Of a stretch of DNA of 64,000 nucleotides, positions 44,780 through 55,224 are shown in pieces. A program made the translations under genes and the position numbers. Position 1 is the stretch's first letter, and each line of letters starts with the position of its first letter. Location of the stretch: positions 3,100,001 through 3,164,000 of the forward strand of contig JAESUZ010001712.1 in NCBI GenBank assembly GCA_017311185.1. Reading direction: 5' to 3'. The notes under the pieces are model-generated. The model was not told the DNA's origin, searched no databases, and saw only the letters and a program-made list of their open reading frames with translations. The stretch comes from Proteles cristata cristata. Its lineage: Eukaryota > Chordata > Mammalia > Carnivora > Hyaenidae.

Positions 44780-45925
44780 TAGCAAGTCAGACCTTACAGC
44801 CAATTAATACCCCATGTCTTTAATCCCCATCATGCATATCTACATGGAAGCCCCCAAGTCCACAACCGTCAACCCACATGATCTTCAAAGACTGCCTTGA
44901 CTGGTCTGCTACTCTCCCAGTCATTTCCACTATGCTTTCTGAAATCCCTCCCCTACATCCTTCCATATTTTGTCCATATTTGGTAGTCATCCCAAACTCC
45001 TTCCTCATTCCCTGCATCCAGACACCAAATCTGGGAGACCATGCCATTGCAGTGTCTCTCAAACCTGTCCATTATTTTCATCATTGTTGTTACTGCCTTA
45101 ATTCAAGCCCTCATGACCTGTCCCCTGGAAAAGCAGCATGGTACAGAAAAAATCCACACGAATGACTTGGTATCAGTGGGACCTGTGCTTGACTCACATC
45201 CACTACTTATTAATGGCCTGACATTAGAACAAATCCCTGACATTTTGTAGTCTTCGTCTTCTTTAACGTGGAAGTCAAATCCATCTCAGAGGCACACTTT
45301 GAGGGTGAAGGAGATACTGTGTGTGAGAGACTCAGCATGCTGCTGCCTTGAGTAGGTCTTCAACAAATACTGGTTTCCTTCCCCTACCCATTTTTTTTCC
45401 TTTAGTTTGATCAGTGTTTCCTAACAGGTACAAGAGAGCAGTCTTTCTGACCAGAAATCTTATTTGTTTTTAAAAAGCAACTAATATCTTCCTTGCTCAC
45501 AGGACAAAGCCACTGTAGAAGGTGCTCCATGTATTGCCCTTCATCTGCCTTTTACAGACTTGTGTTCTCTGTTTCCCCTTCTAGATGTTTGCTGAGCACT
45601 CCTCAGAACACATTTTCATACCTCCTTGACTTCCCAATTCTGGGCCTTATGGCAAATATCCTTTTCTTTCCCTAACCTTGGTCACCTCACTCCTTGCTGT
45701 ATATACCTAAGGCCCACCCGAAGCATCTCCAACTCTAAGAAATTTTCTCTGACTTATTTATACTTGATCTTTTTATTGTCACTACTATACTTGGTATAAA
45801 ACATGACTATATCTTTCATAAGACTGTAGTATGATTATTTGTAGGTCTGTTTCTCTGCCAGACTCTGAGTTCATTGAGGATTGAGATCCAACATTGGACA
45901 TGGCCAACACCTGACAAATAGAACC
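44780..45925 (+). mobile_element. L2 LINE 3' region interrupted by a MIR
   Basis: 44780-45130 has L2-like CT-rich text ('ctgctactctcccagtcatt', 'actgccttaattcaagccct'). 45500-45925 continues toward the L2 3' end ('agccactgtagaaggtgctc', 'ttctctgccagactctgagt', 'tcattgaggattgagatcca'). Between them lies a MIR at 45140-45375. The L2 assignment of the left part is the weaker one. Confidence 0.5.
45140..45375 (+). mobile_element. MIR SINE
   Basis: 'aaagcagcatggtacagaaa', 'gtgcttgactcacatccact' and 'gagtaggtcttcaacaaata' match the two ends of MIR on the plus strand, with a degraded core. Confidence 0.55.
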
Positions 45926-46249
45926 ATTTTCAACCTATCTCCTCTAGACGGTATCACACCGCACAATTCATACTGAATATGTTGAGATAAACTCGCATCC
46001 CATAATTCATATAACTTTTTTGTTATGATATTTTAAAAATTATAATTTTGCTTTTAATATTATTTAGCTATAAATAAATGGTTTAATTCTCAAAGGGCTA
46101 TGATTTCTAGGCAATCATTAAGCAGAGTCACCATCCTCCCAAAGTAATAAACCTGGCCTAGAAATCGTTTTTAAAATAATGAAATACTAAATTAATAATA
46201 TTTTGCATATATTTAATAAAATAGTTATTTTAAATTTCATTATGTTTTT

Positions 46250-46290
46250 CTTTTCTTATTTATTTATTTATTTACTTACTTACTTATTAT
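46250..46290 (+). repeat. (TTTA/TTAC)n simple repeat
   Basis: 'ttatttatttatttatttac' followed by three TTAC units. Low-complexity tetranucleotide tract. Confidence 0.9.
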
Positions 46291-46491
46291 TTTTTGGAAC
46301 TAACAATGAAGTTTTTCAGATGTCAAATATTTTCATAGCCCTGAGAAGCTTGTGTACCATATGGATTTTCTTTTGGTATATAATCAACATGATGCTTCTG
46401 CTGATACCTACTGGGTATTAAATAAATAATAACTATTTGGGCCATTTAATAACAATGTGGCCTTTTCATATTTTTTATTTTTTATTATTAT

Positions 46492-46731
46492 TTTTAAATG
46501 TTTTATATTATTTTTTTTTTTGAGAGAGAGGGAGCGAGTGAAAGAGTGAGAGAGAGAGACAGAGCACAGGTGGGGAAGGGGTAGAGAGAGAGGGAGACAC
46601 AGAATCTGAAGAAGGCTCCAGGCTTGGAACTGTCAGCACAGAGTCCGACGTGGGGCTCAAACCCATGGGCAGTGAGATCTTGACCTGAGCCAAAGTCAGA
46701 CACTTAACTAGCAAAGCCATCCAGGTGCCCC
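46492..46731 (-). mobile_element. Can-SINE, minus strand
   Basis: 'aaatgttttatattattttt' tail, a long GAGA body, 'gaactgtcagcacagagtcc', 'caaacccatgggcagtgaga', head 'agccatccaggtgccccaat'. AT-rich flanks (atattttttattttt / atatttttttctta) resemble a duplication. Confidence 0.88.
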
Positions 46732-46744
46732 AATATTTTTTTCT

Positions 46745-46980
46745 TATTTTTTGCTACCATTTATTTAGCCTTTACCAAGTGGCTAGCATTGTACTAAGTT
46801 ATTTGTATATACAGAAACTCAATTATGCTCACTATTATCTCCATTTTTATAGATGGAAAATCCTGATTCTCATAAATATTAAGAAATTTGCCCACTCAGT
46901 TCATCAATGGCAGAGCCAAGATTCACCAGGCTGTCTAATTCTAAGGCCATGTCTTTACACTATATTATGTTTAGTAAACC
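46745..46980 (-). mobile_element. MIR SINE, minus strand
   Basis: 'tttaccaagtggctagcatt', 'tatctccatttttatagatg', 'gaaatttgcccactcagttc' and 'aatggcagagccaagattca' are the reversed MIR from 3' end to tRNA part, nearly full length. Confidence 0.82.
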
Positions 46981-47189
46981 CTTTAACAGTCTGACTTACA
47001 GCTTCCTCACCCAAAAATTAGACATAATTACAATTTCTCTCCCTCCCCCAGGAACCGAGTTGGTATTCATTAATTTAAATAATTTGCTAGGAATTGAAAA
47101 CAATTCTGCTGTGCTAGAATAACAATAGATGAACTTAGTACTCCCTGTTATGTGCTCCCATAGCAGCCGGACTTTCCCTATTGACTCAC

Positions 47190-47355
47190 CTACCTGTATT
47201 GAATCTAATACATTTGCTTGTTCAATTGTCTCCCTGTGTATACTGTGACCTCCATGAGGACAAAAATGATGCCTTCTTAGTTACCCTTGTACTAAGGTAC
47301 CTAAAATGCTATCTGATGTATTTCTTAGGTGAATGAAATAAATATTCATTGAAAT
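47190..47355 (+). mobile_element. L2 3'-end fragment
   Basis: 'gtatactgtgacctccatga', 'ggacaaaaatgatgccttct' and 'gtgaatgaaataaatattca' match the L2 3' terminus. Confidence 0.6.
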
Positions 47356-47917
47356 GGTTAATTTAGTCAGCACCTACCCAGTGCAAATAACTACAAGGAA
47401 AGAACTACATACTGTTTAGGGATATTGTCCCATGATTTTTTTTATCCTAACTAGAGTGTAGGCTACCTTTTGGCAAAAGATTTGATTTCTATGTATTCCA
47501 ATTATTTATATAGTAACAACTCATAAGAACTTACCACCTTTTCTATCCAAAGAATCCCAGAGAGGATACAATATGAAAAAATTGCCATAATCCTGCTAAT
47601 ATTCTTTTGGCATACTAAGACCTCATTAAAATGTAAAAAGAGAATAAAAAAACCATCAGGCCATAATGAAATGCAAATGATATTGATCTAATCAGTCATG
47701 TTTGCTGTCATAAAGAAGTCCACATGATTACAAAATATTTCACATATTATGTGAACATTATTATAGACTACATCATCATCATTAAATGCCCATCTGTGTA
47801 AAGCATCCTTCTAGGTACCATGCGAAAGGATTTAATTAAAACAAGTATGATCCCTACATATGAGCATCAAATTCACTCAAGTAATCCCCTCTTTTAAAAA
47901 AAAGTTTCTTGATAGTT
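47356..47917. other. Unassigned sequence
   Basis: No gene recognised. 47750-47850 has weak ancient-repeat words ('aaatgcccatctgtgtaaag'). Confidence 0.4.
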
Positions 47918-47930
47918 TGTTTTAAATTTA

Positions 47931-48174
47931 TTTATTTTTAATTTTTTAATGTTTATTTTTGAGACACACACACACACACACACTCACACACACACACACA
48001 CACACACTGTGAATGGGGGAGGGGCAGAGAGAGAGAGAGACATAGAATCCAGAACAGACTCCAGGCTCTGAGTTGTCAGCATAGAGCCCGATACTGGGCT
48101 TGAACTCATGAACTGCAAGATCATGAAGTGAGCTGAAGTCGGACACCTAACGAACTGAGCCACCCAGGCATCTC
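47931..48174 (-). mobile_element. Can-SINE, minus strand, with (CA)n expansion
   Basis: 'ttaatgtttatttttgagac' leads into about 20 CA units (47964-48007) in place of the usual GAGA tract. Then 'gaatgggggaggggcagaga', 'gagttgtcagcatagagccc', head 'ctgagccacccaggcatctc'. Perfect 13-bp duplication tgttttaaattta (47918-47930 and 48175-48187). Confidence 0.93.
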
Positions 48175-48359
48175 TGTTTTAAATTTAAAGAATAATTTGA
48201 GCAACTGGATTCTACTGATATTTTCACTAACTTTCATAAATTTTCAAGTGTAAAAGGTGAATCCTAATGAACATCAATTAACCCAAGCTTACATGTGTCA
48301 TTTATTAATTTAAACTGTATCTGGTCATTTTAATATTTATACTAATTTTTAGATATTCT

Positions 48360-49110
48360 TTATAAATAACAACTCAATACTTTGTCATGGATTTCTCTTG
48401 AATTTCTAAATTAATCATTTGATTTTCAGCTTTGTTTATGGCATCTTTTGCTCCAAATAATTTTGTGCAACCAGTTTTTAATCTTTTGGTTAGTTTCCAT
48501 CCTGGTATAATGGTGCTTTTTCTTTAGTTACTTAAATGACTTAATCTTTCAGATTTGACTCTTCATCTGGAATTTATGTTTTGGATAGTATTTTTAAAAT
48601 GTTTTGCCAATTATCTTCACATCGTCTATTTGAGTATCCAAACTTACTCTAGTTATTATAAATAATAACTCTTGTACTTATAAATTTCTATATATACATA
48701 GGTCTATTTCTTGACTATTTTGCTTTAGAAATCTATCCATCTATTCTTTCATCTATAGTGTATGTTTCAGCTACTTTGGTTTTATATTAGTTTCTAGTAT
48801 GGCACATTTTTATTGCTATTTTGAATGGGATATTTGCTTTTTCAGTCTAAATTTCTATCTTGTTATTATGTCTATGGAAAATGAATTACATTTTATATTT
48901 TTCGATCACATCTGATTATCTCTCAAATCTTTTTTATTCTATTAGTTCTTCTGGCTGCTTATCTTTATTCATCTAGAAATAAAATTTTATCATCTGTAGA
49001 TAATGATAACTTTGTCTCTCCTTTCCAATATTAATATCATATCTCTTCTCTGTCTTATCATATGGCACAGGGTAGAAATTCCAGATCAATGTTTAGCAAT
49101 AGTAGATATA
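48360..49110 (-). mobile_element. Old L1 ORF2 fragment, minus strand
   Basis: 'aatcttttggttagtttcca', 'ttattatgtctatggaaaat', 'ctaatgataactttgtctct'-like text ('gataatgataactttgtctc') and 'ggcacagggtagaaattcca' are reversed L1 ORF2 words. All frames closed. Confidence 0.55.
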
Positions 49111-49261
49111 ATGGAAACTTAGTCTTCTTAGAGAGGAAGTTTATTTAATTAAGAGCATTCTTGGCTCATAATTATGCACTAAAGATAATTAGCAAATGGC
49201 TATTTACCCTTTTATACCTATTGTGAAAATAGTAATAGTCAATAATTTCTCTCTGCTTGCA

Positions 49262-49490
49262 GGGGCGCCTGGGTGGCTTAGTCGGTTAAGCGACTTTCGC
49301 TTGGGTCATGATCTCGCGGTTCGTGGGTTCGAGCCCCACGTCGGGCTCTGTGCTGACTGCCAGCTCAGAGCCTGGAGCCTGTTTCAGTCTGTATCTCCCT
49401 CTCTCTCTCTGGCCCTCCCCTGCTCATGCTGTCTCTCTCTCTCTCTCTCTCCTAGAAATAAATAAAACATTAAAAAAAAATTAAAAAATA
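49262..49490 (+). mobile_element. Young felid-type Can-SINE without clear target duplication
   Basis: 'ggggcgcctgggtggcttag' head, 'gcgactttcgcttgggtcat', B-box ggttcgtgggttcgagcccc, body 'gctgactgccagctcagagc', tail 'tagaaataaataaaacatta'. Nearly free of decay, yet I find no convincing matching flanks (left 'tctctctgcttgca', right 'aataatcctgacatat'). Confidence 0.93.
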
Positions 49491-49499
49491 ATCCTGACA

Positions 49500-49640
49500 T
49501 ATCATGCAACATAGGACTATTATACCTGTTTTGCAGATGAAAAAAGAAAGATTTTCATACATTGAATAACTTGCCCAAGGTTACCCAGCTCATAAGACAT
49601 CAATCCAGAAAAAGAAACTAGAGTTCTCTGATTTTAAAAC
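49500..49640 (-). mobile_element. MIR fragment, minus strand
   Basis: 'acctgttttgcagatgaaaa', 'ataacttgcccaaggttacc' and 'cagctcataagacatcaatc' are the reversed MIR core. Confidence 0.75.
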
Positions 49641-49984
49641 ACTTCTTTTGTAACATCACCCACATTATATAAATACCATCCTGACTTAATTCTGAAATAT
49701 ATAAATGGATATCTCTGGGCAAATGCTATATGTTGCAATGATACACTTTAATAGCTTTTAAGTATGTATTCGACTTGAAAGATTTATATATATTGACTTA
49801 GAATGAGATGAATTGTAATCATCACTTCTTAATTTCAAAAAAAGTGGAATGAGTTAATCAAATAAATGTAAAGTACTCACAATATGTCTGTATCTTCATA
49901 ATTGCCTATCATATAATCATATTTTGATTGTATGTGTGTTAATATTCATAAATGCATAACTTATCCCCCAAATAAATTGTCTAT

Positions 49985-50640
49985 AAGTCAGAACTCTGTT
50001 AGTGACACGTGATAGAAGTCCAATTCAAACTAGCCTAAGTTGAAAAGGGTCTTATGAAGGGCACCTGGGTAGTTCAGTCAGTGAAGCTTTGAATCTTGAT
50101 TTCAACTCACATGATCTCATGTGGGAGATTCAGTCCCACATTGGGCTCCGTGGTAAGCATGGAGCCTGCTTAAGATCCTTCCTCTTCCTCTCCCTCTGCT
50201 CCTCCCCCACTTTTTCTCTCCTCCCCCTAATAAATAAATAAAAATAAAAATAAATAAATAAAAAGGTCTTGTGAACTTATAGAAGCAGAAAAGTCCAGGG
50301 GCTGACCTCAGGCATAACTAAATCTTCCTTTTCTGAGTTTCTCCAAGTGTTGATTAAATGAAAGAAAAAATGTTACCTTTCTCCATACTGTAATTTATAA
50401 AAATCCCAACTTTTCTTCATTTAGGTTACATGCCTACCTCTTGAGCCAATCACTGTGGCTGAGGGAATGGGGTCCACTGATTGGCTATGTGTCACATGAC
50501 CACTCCTATGACTTGAGAGGATGGGGAGTATACCATGATTAACAGCCAGAATTTAATGCAAAGAGTAGTGACAGAAACATTTCTCCAAAGAAAAAGAGAG
50601 GCTCCAGTTATCAGAACATAAGGGATGAGACATTGGTTAG
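49985..50640 (+). mobile_element. Ancient unnamed repeat split by a SINE
   Basis: 'gtccaattcaaactagccta', 'gcagaaaagtccaggggctg', 'gagccaatcactgtggctga' and 'cagttatcagaacataaggg' are in the order of a common ancient mammalian repeat that I do not name. The SINE at 50059-50260 lies inside it. Confidence 0.45.
50059..50260 (+). mobile_element. Can-SINE, diverged
   Basis: 'gggcacctgggtagttcagt' head, 'atctcatgtgggagattcag', 'taagcatggagcctgcttaa', CT tract, 'taataaataaataaaaataa' tail. The flanks aaaagggtcttatgaa and aaaaggtcttgtgaa are the target duplication. Confidence 0.88.
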
Positions 50641-51935
50641 ATAAAAATAGCAGGCATGCATCCTAAACTGTAAGCTCTGAAAGTCGACAAAGTTTGTCAT
50701 ATCTCATATCTCACATCTCTCGTAACAACCAGCAAAGCAGATTAGCCATGCGGATAGAAGACATCCAAACAATGCATAAATTAAAACAAGATATATATAC
50801 AAAAAATTAAATAGATTTAAAGTCAGTCATGAATCTCCCTTGAAACAATTGAATTAGCATATAGGACTTGATTTTGTTTTCTCCTTAAGGTAAAGAAACG
50901 TGTGATGTATGAATCAAAGTGTGCCCTTTCTTTGTCACCTGTTGCATTCCCTGAGGGGCAGACTCTGAGACAAAGTTCAGTGTGCAGTTCAGTAGGTGCA
51001 CTTGGATGAACACCTTTGGAAGGAAGGAGATTCTTCTACAGCAAGATTGGGCTAAGGGGAAATCAATGTGGAATGCAGGCCTGAACAACAGTCTCAGTTG
51101 ACCCATAGGGAACTCAAGCTAAAATGGCCTCTCAACAGCTGGGTTTTAGATCTCCCATCCTCTCCATCGGTCATTTAATGTGGATCAAAAGGGCTTGGGG
51201 CATGAGTTTCAGCATGTGGTCCTCCTGCAGCTCAGGATTTCTGAAGGGCTCACAGGAGCAGAGGCCTTTCTTCTGACAGCTCTCCTGTAGCTCAAGTCTT
51301 CCCTTAAAGCAGATTTAGGGAATGTCTGCACCCACCACATTCTCTAAAGACGGTGAAGTTAACAAGTAATGCAGAAAAAAAAAACAAACTACAGTAATAG
51401 TTTCTGTAATGCACTGCTACTGATAATTTACATACATTGTGTTTAAAAAGTATTTCATTTAATTCTAGTGTTATTCTTTCTTGGTAGGGAAGTGGATTTA
51501 CACATCCTGAAGCTGAATTGACATTCTCCATTTCTTTCTTACTTGGTAAGTACCTATACTATAAAACCATCTTCATTTTGATGTGTTGACAGCTAAACAA
51601 TGGCCATGGACTTCTAAATGACTAGAAGAAACTTTTCTTAGTCTTTTTTAAAGATGTTGTTTATTTATGATTTTATTTATTATTCTTTTATCTCTTGAAA
51701 AGTGTAGTCCAGAAAAATTTGCACTTTTCTATAATATAGCTCTATTATAGCAACAACAATAAAAATAGCATTTCCACAAATTCTACATTGTGCAAATACA
51801 CACTTAATGTAAGTCTGAAAATCATGGTGATGAATCTGAGTTAAATGCATGTTACAGAGAACCCTTAATTGTGGGGACTTGTATTATAATTCTTCCAGTC
51901 GGATGGATCTGAGAGTTACAAAGCACTCTGTATAT
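50641..51935. other. Unassigned sequence
   Basis: No gene or named repeat recognised in about 1.3 kb. Confidence 0.4.
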
Positions 51936-51939
51936 TAGG

Positions 51940-52148
51940 TGTGGGAATGAGCAGAAGGTTTGCATTTGAACTGACTTGAACACTTCCTAGCTCTGAAACC
52001 TTGGGCAGGTTAACTCCTCTTTGCATGTTACCTCATTTGTAGAGTGGTGGTAATGATGATGATTTCTGGGAATATAAAGGACATAAAACACTATCTGCCA
52101 CAAAGTAGGAGCTCAAGAAGTAATTGTCATTATTCGCTATTATTACCC
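51940..52148 (+). mobile_element. MIR SINE
   Basis: 'cacttcctagctctgaaacc', 'ttgggcaggttaactcctct', 'acctcatttgtagagtggtg' and 'caaagtaggagctcaagaag' cover most of MIR in plus orientation. Confidence 0.8.
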
Positions 52149-52235
52149 AAACAGGGTTTTTTTTTTTTTAAAAGACCTGGAATTTCATATTTATAATCAG
52201 TTGCTATCTTAAGAAGGAATAAAGTGCCCTCGACT

Positions 52236-52851
52236 TGTAATGCTACAAGTCTAAACGTCTAAACCAAACTGACTCCATGATAGGCTTTAAGTTTCCCCTC
52301 TAAACTAGAAGACCTGAGTTTCGGCTTCCCCGAAACTATCAGGCAGTTACACATTGCCCAAGGCAGGAGTAACCACCCTTGCAACACCCAATCAAGAAAG
52401 GCCAGCGACCACCCTCCACATTGTTAAGGGAGAGGCCTAGAGAGAGAAACTATAGATAGGACCCTGTTACTTAATGTTAAATAGTCGCCAGACAAGACCC
52501 TAGGCTCGCTCTGTGATTGGTTGAATTTAAAGGCACTCTAAATGTTGTAATTGGATCCCGCCAAAAGTAAGGAAACTCTAGACAACGTGTATGGTCAAAC
52601 CCGCTGTCAATGATATTGAATAATTGTGATTGGATCAGTGTTCCCATGTCACAACTTCTGTAACTCCCCTGTCTCAAACCCCATAAAAACCCTACTCTGC
52701 CCTTGTTCGGGGCTCTCAGCATGGACCCACGTGCTGGTGAAGTCTGTGAGCCCGAGCTTGAGCCCATAATATAGCCCTTTGCCTTTGCAGGCGTGACTCG
52801 GTCTCCCTGGTGGTCTCTGGTCAGTGAGGATACTGCAATCTGGGTATAACA
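52236..52851 (+). mobile_element. Solo LTR of an endogenous gammaretrovirus-like (ERV1) element
   Basis: A 616-bp element starting tgtaatgcta and ending gggtataaca, with 5'-TG...CA-3' ends and the 4-bp direct repeat gact on both sides (52232-52235 and 52852-52855). Inside are CCAAT-type motifs (gattggttga, attggatc twice), a TATA-like cataaaa (52682-52688) and a C/T-rich R/U5-like end ('gactcggtctccctggtggt'). No internal viral genes lie on either side, so this is a solo LTR left by recombination between two LTRs. Plus orientation is inferred from the TATA-like box and R/U5-like end. The specific LTR family is not named. Confidence 0.85.
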
Positions 52852-52897
52852 GACTGTCTAACATGAAAAGGGCATCACTTTAGAATGGGCCATTAAG

Positions 52898-53065
52898 CTG
52901 ATCTCGCGGTTCGTGGGTTCAAGCCCCGCGTCGGGCTCTGTGCTGACTGCCAGCTCAGAGCCTGAAGCCTGTTTCAGTCTGGGACTCCCTCTCTCTCTGA
53001 CCCTCCCCTGCTCATGCTGTCTCTCTCTCTCTCTCTCCTAGAAATAAATAAAACATTAAAAAAAA
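52898..53065 (+). mobile_element. 5'-truncated young Can-SINE, perfect 17-bp target duplication
   Basis: Begins at 'ctgatctcgcggttcgtggg', lacking the first 60 bp or so including the A-box. Body 'gctgactgccagctcagagc' and tail 'tagaaataaataaaacatta' mark the young subfamily. Exactly bounded by tagaatgggccattaag at 52881-52897 and 53066-53082. Lies 46 bp beyond the solo LTR. Confidence 0.95.
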
Positions 53066-53082
53066 TAGAATGGGCCATTAAG

Positions 53083-53915
53083 TTCTGGGACTTTTTAACG
53101 GTGAAAACAGCTTGCCCTGACCACTCCCCATACATACACATACACCTGTTTGTAGCTTCATTCCCACTCCCCTGATCCTGACCATCTTACATTTATATAT
53201 ATAACAAAAAATGTCTTAAGTACCTATTATGCACCCTCATGACTTGGTTTTACCTTAATACCTGCTCTCTGGTCTTCTGGAGTAGCATCAGACTCAGAGA
53301 GTTTTATCATTTGCTTTTGTGGTTAATTGCTACTCAGATACTCTTTTTAACTATAATGGCATAAAACTCCTCAGAAAGGCTGTCTCTGCCCTCCAGGACT
53401 TCATGCCTCTGCCTCTCCAGTGAGGACACTATGTGTGTGTGCGTGTGTGTACATATGTATTTAAAATTTTCCCCTGTTTTCATACTTTTCTAAATCTTCT
53501 TCTAATACCTGAGTATGAGGGGTACTTTTTTTCTCAGCTCATACAAATGGGAGATGTGAAACTTAGAGTTAATTTTAAAGGAGAACCCCATAGGGTTAAT
53601 TCGAGGTAGAGGTTAGCTACTGACAGGATAAAGTCAAGTAGCTCTGTTAGGGTCCTTTCCTGAAATCAAATTTTCCCTGTAAGATCCATAACTTGCCTGT
53701 TAAAGAACAAGAGTTCAATTCTAATTAGCAACATTTTTGCCACTTAATTTTCTCTAATTTTAGAAGCTCACCAACTAATGAATTTATCTGTTTCCATAAA
53801 TGAGCCGCTACTATGAGCAATATTGTGCTAAGTTCCACAGGCATTCCTGCACACAGTACCCAGGATTCTTATTTGCAAACAAGAAGGGGTGGGAATGGTG
53901 GTGAAAAAGAGTGTT
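53083..53915. other. Unassigned sequence
   Basis: No gene recognised. A short GT-rich tract ('atgtgtgtgtgcgtgtgtgt') lies at 53431-53450. Confidence 0.45.
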
Positions 53916-53930
53916 AAGATAAACATCCAG

Positions 53931-54140
53931 TGGGGCGCCTGGGTGGCTTAGTCGGTTAAGCGTCCGACTTTCGCTTAGGTCATGATCTCGTGGTTCGTGG
54001 GTTCGAGCCCCGCATCGGGCTCTGTGCTGACTGCCAGCTCAGAGACTGGAGCCTATTTCTGAGTCTGTATCTCCCTCTCTCTCTGACCCTCCCCTGCTCA
54101 CGCTGTCTCTCTCTCTCATAGAAATAAATACAAATATTAA
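53931..54140 (+). mobile_element. Young felid-type Can-SINE, full length
   Basis: 'tggggcgcctgggtggctta' head, 'gtccgactttcgcttaggtc', B-box ggttcgtgggttcgagcccc, 'gctgactgccagctcagaga', tail 'tagaaataaatacaaatatt'. Perfect 15-bp duplication aagataaacatccag (53916-53930 and 54141-54155). The head is close to a tRNA and a tRNA finder might flag it, but it is a SINE. Confidence 0.96.
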
Positions 54141-54155
54141 AAGATAAACATCCAG

Positions 54156-55017
54156 AAACATAAATGATGCTATTATGAAGCAGAATAGGAAAAGGGCTGT
54201 GAGAGATAATCAAAAAGTTACAGGAATTCAAAAGAAAGCAATTACCTCTTTTGGGGGCAGGGCAGGAAAGGTTGAATGGAAGAGGAGGATGTGAGAGGGG
54301 CATAAAAGTTTCTCTCCGAGCGGGAGAGATGAGGGAAGGCCTTCCTGCGAAAACAGGGGGGTGAAAATATGAAGGTGCAAAATATGACGGTTGTGTACTA
54401 TCTGCACACGGGGGAGCCTTGAAGATTGCCGTGAATGACCTTGCAAAAGGAGTCCCACAGGTAGTGAGGAGGCTGGGATGATATGACTGGCATTCAGTCG
54501 CACAAGGCCACTGTACAGTGTCAGAGGAAATGGCCAAGAGAATCTACTATGGTAACAAGGAAAAGATGAACTTCAAGGAACCTGGGTATGGACTGTGTAT
54601 GTTCGGGAGAAGGTAAAGAGAGGTGAGGAAAGGGAGGTGTAAGAGAAACTCATGGGGCGTGGGTGAAGATTGAGTAGGGCGGCAGAAGCAATGAACTTTA
54701 TTTTAGACATGTTAATTTGAGCATGAATGGCTTATCCAGACGGAGACATCCAACAGGAAGTTGAAAGCATGCCTCAGGGGAGGATAGAACTGTAGAAACA
54801 GATGTGGAAGCACTGGAGACAGAGTCCTAACGGTATTGTATTAGGGGAATGGAAGGAAAGGAGAGGTTTAAAAGGTGGGGGTGTGGTGGTCAACCTCCTC
54901 AAATACTGCTGAGAAGCTGGATTGTTTGAACACTAAGCCAACTCTCCCCACCCCCACTCCTAATTCCATTGTGTCTAAGACTCCTGACATAGCACTTATC
55001 ATGTGATATTTTATGTA
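54156..55017 (+). mobile_element. Probable ancient unnamed repeat
   Basis: 'tattttagacatgttaattt', 'agacggagacatccaacagg', 'gaagttgaaagcatgcctca' and 'aatactgctgagaagctgga' are in the order of a long, old repeat whose earlier part appears near 4736-5085. The unit seems to resume at 55320-55420 ('gtgacagtttcaatagagag') beyond a SINE. No gene; the 185-codon minus frame here is fortuitous. Confidence 0.4.
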
Positions 55018-55224
55018 AATGTTTTGATGTTTACTTATTTTTGAGACAGAGACAGAGTGTGAATGGGGGAGGGGCAGAGAGACAAAGAAACACAGAATCT
55101 GAAGCAGGCTGAAGGCTCTGAGCTGTTAGCACAGAGCCCAAAATGGGGCTCAAACCCGCTGACAGTGAGATCATGACCTCAGTGCAAGTCAGATGCTTAA
55201 CTGACTGAACCACTCAGGCACTCC
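55018..55224 (-). mobile_element. Can-SINE, minus strand
   Basis: 'ttgatgtttacttatttttg' tail, 'tgaatgggggaggggcagag', 'gagctgttagcacagagccc', 'caaacccgctgacagtgaga', head 'gactgaaccactcaggcact'. The flanks atattttatg / atattttaat suggest the duplication. It is the last SINE in the window: none follows in the remaining 8.8 kb. Confidence 0.9.

Noticed and set aside
44522..44782. 86-codon plus-strand frame considered as a possible exon or retrogene.
   Set aside because: No recognised homology, no flanking splice sites, and a frame ending in AT-rich, low-complexity sequence.
52236..52851. Possible complete endogenous retrovirus around the LTR.
   Set aside because: No second LTR, primer-binding site or viral gene lies within several kilobases. 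The flanking gact repeat abuts the single LTR on both sides, so it is a solo LTR.
53931..54010. tRNA-like sequence with good A- and B-boxes (similar at 6735, 25197 and 49262).
   Set aside because: It is the tRNA-derived head of a Can-SINE, followed by a SINE body and tail and bounded by a target duplication; not a tRNA gene.
53980..54537. 185-codon minus-strand open frame.
   Set aside because: It runs through a Can-SINE into an ancient repeat, has no recognisable domain, and its C-terminal part is SINE sequence.
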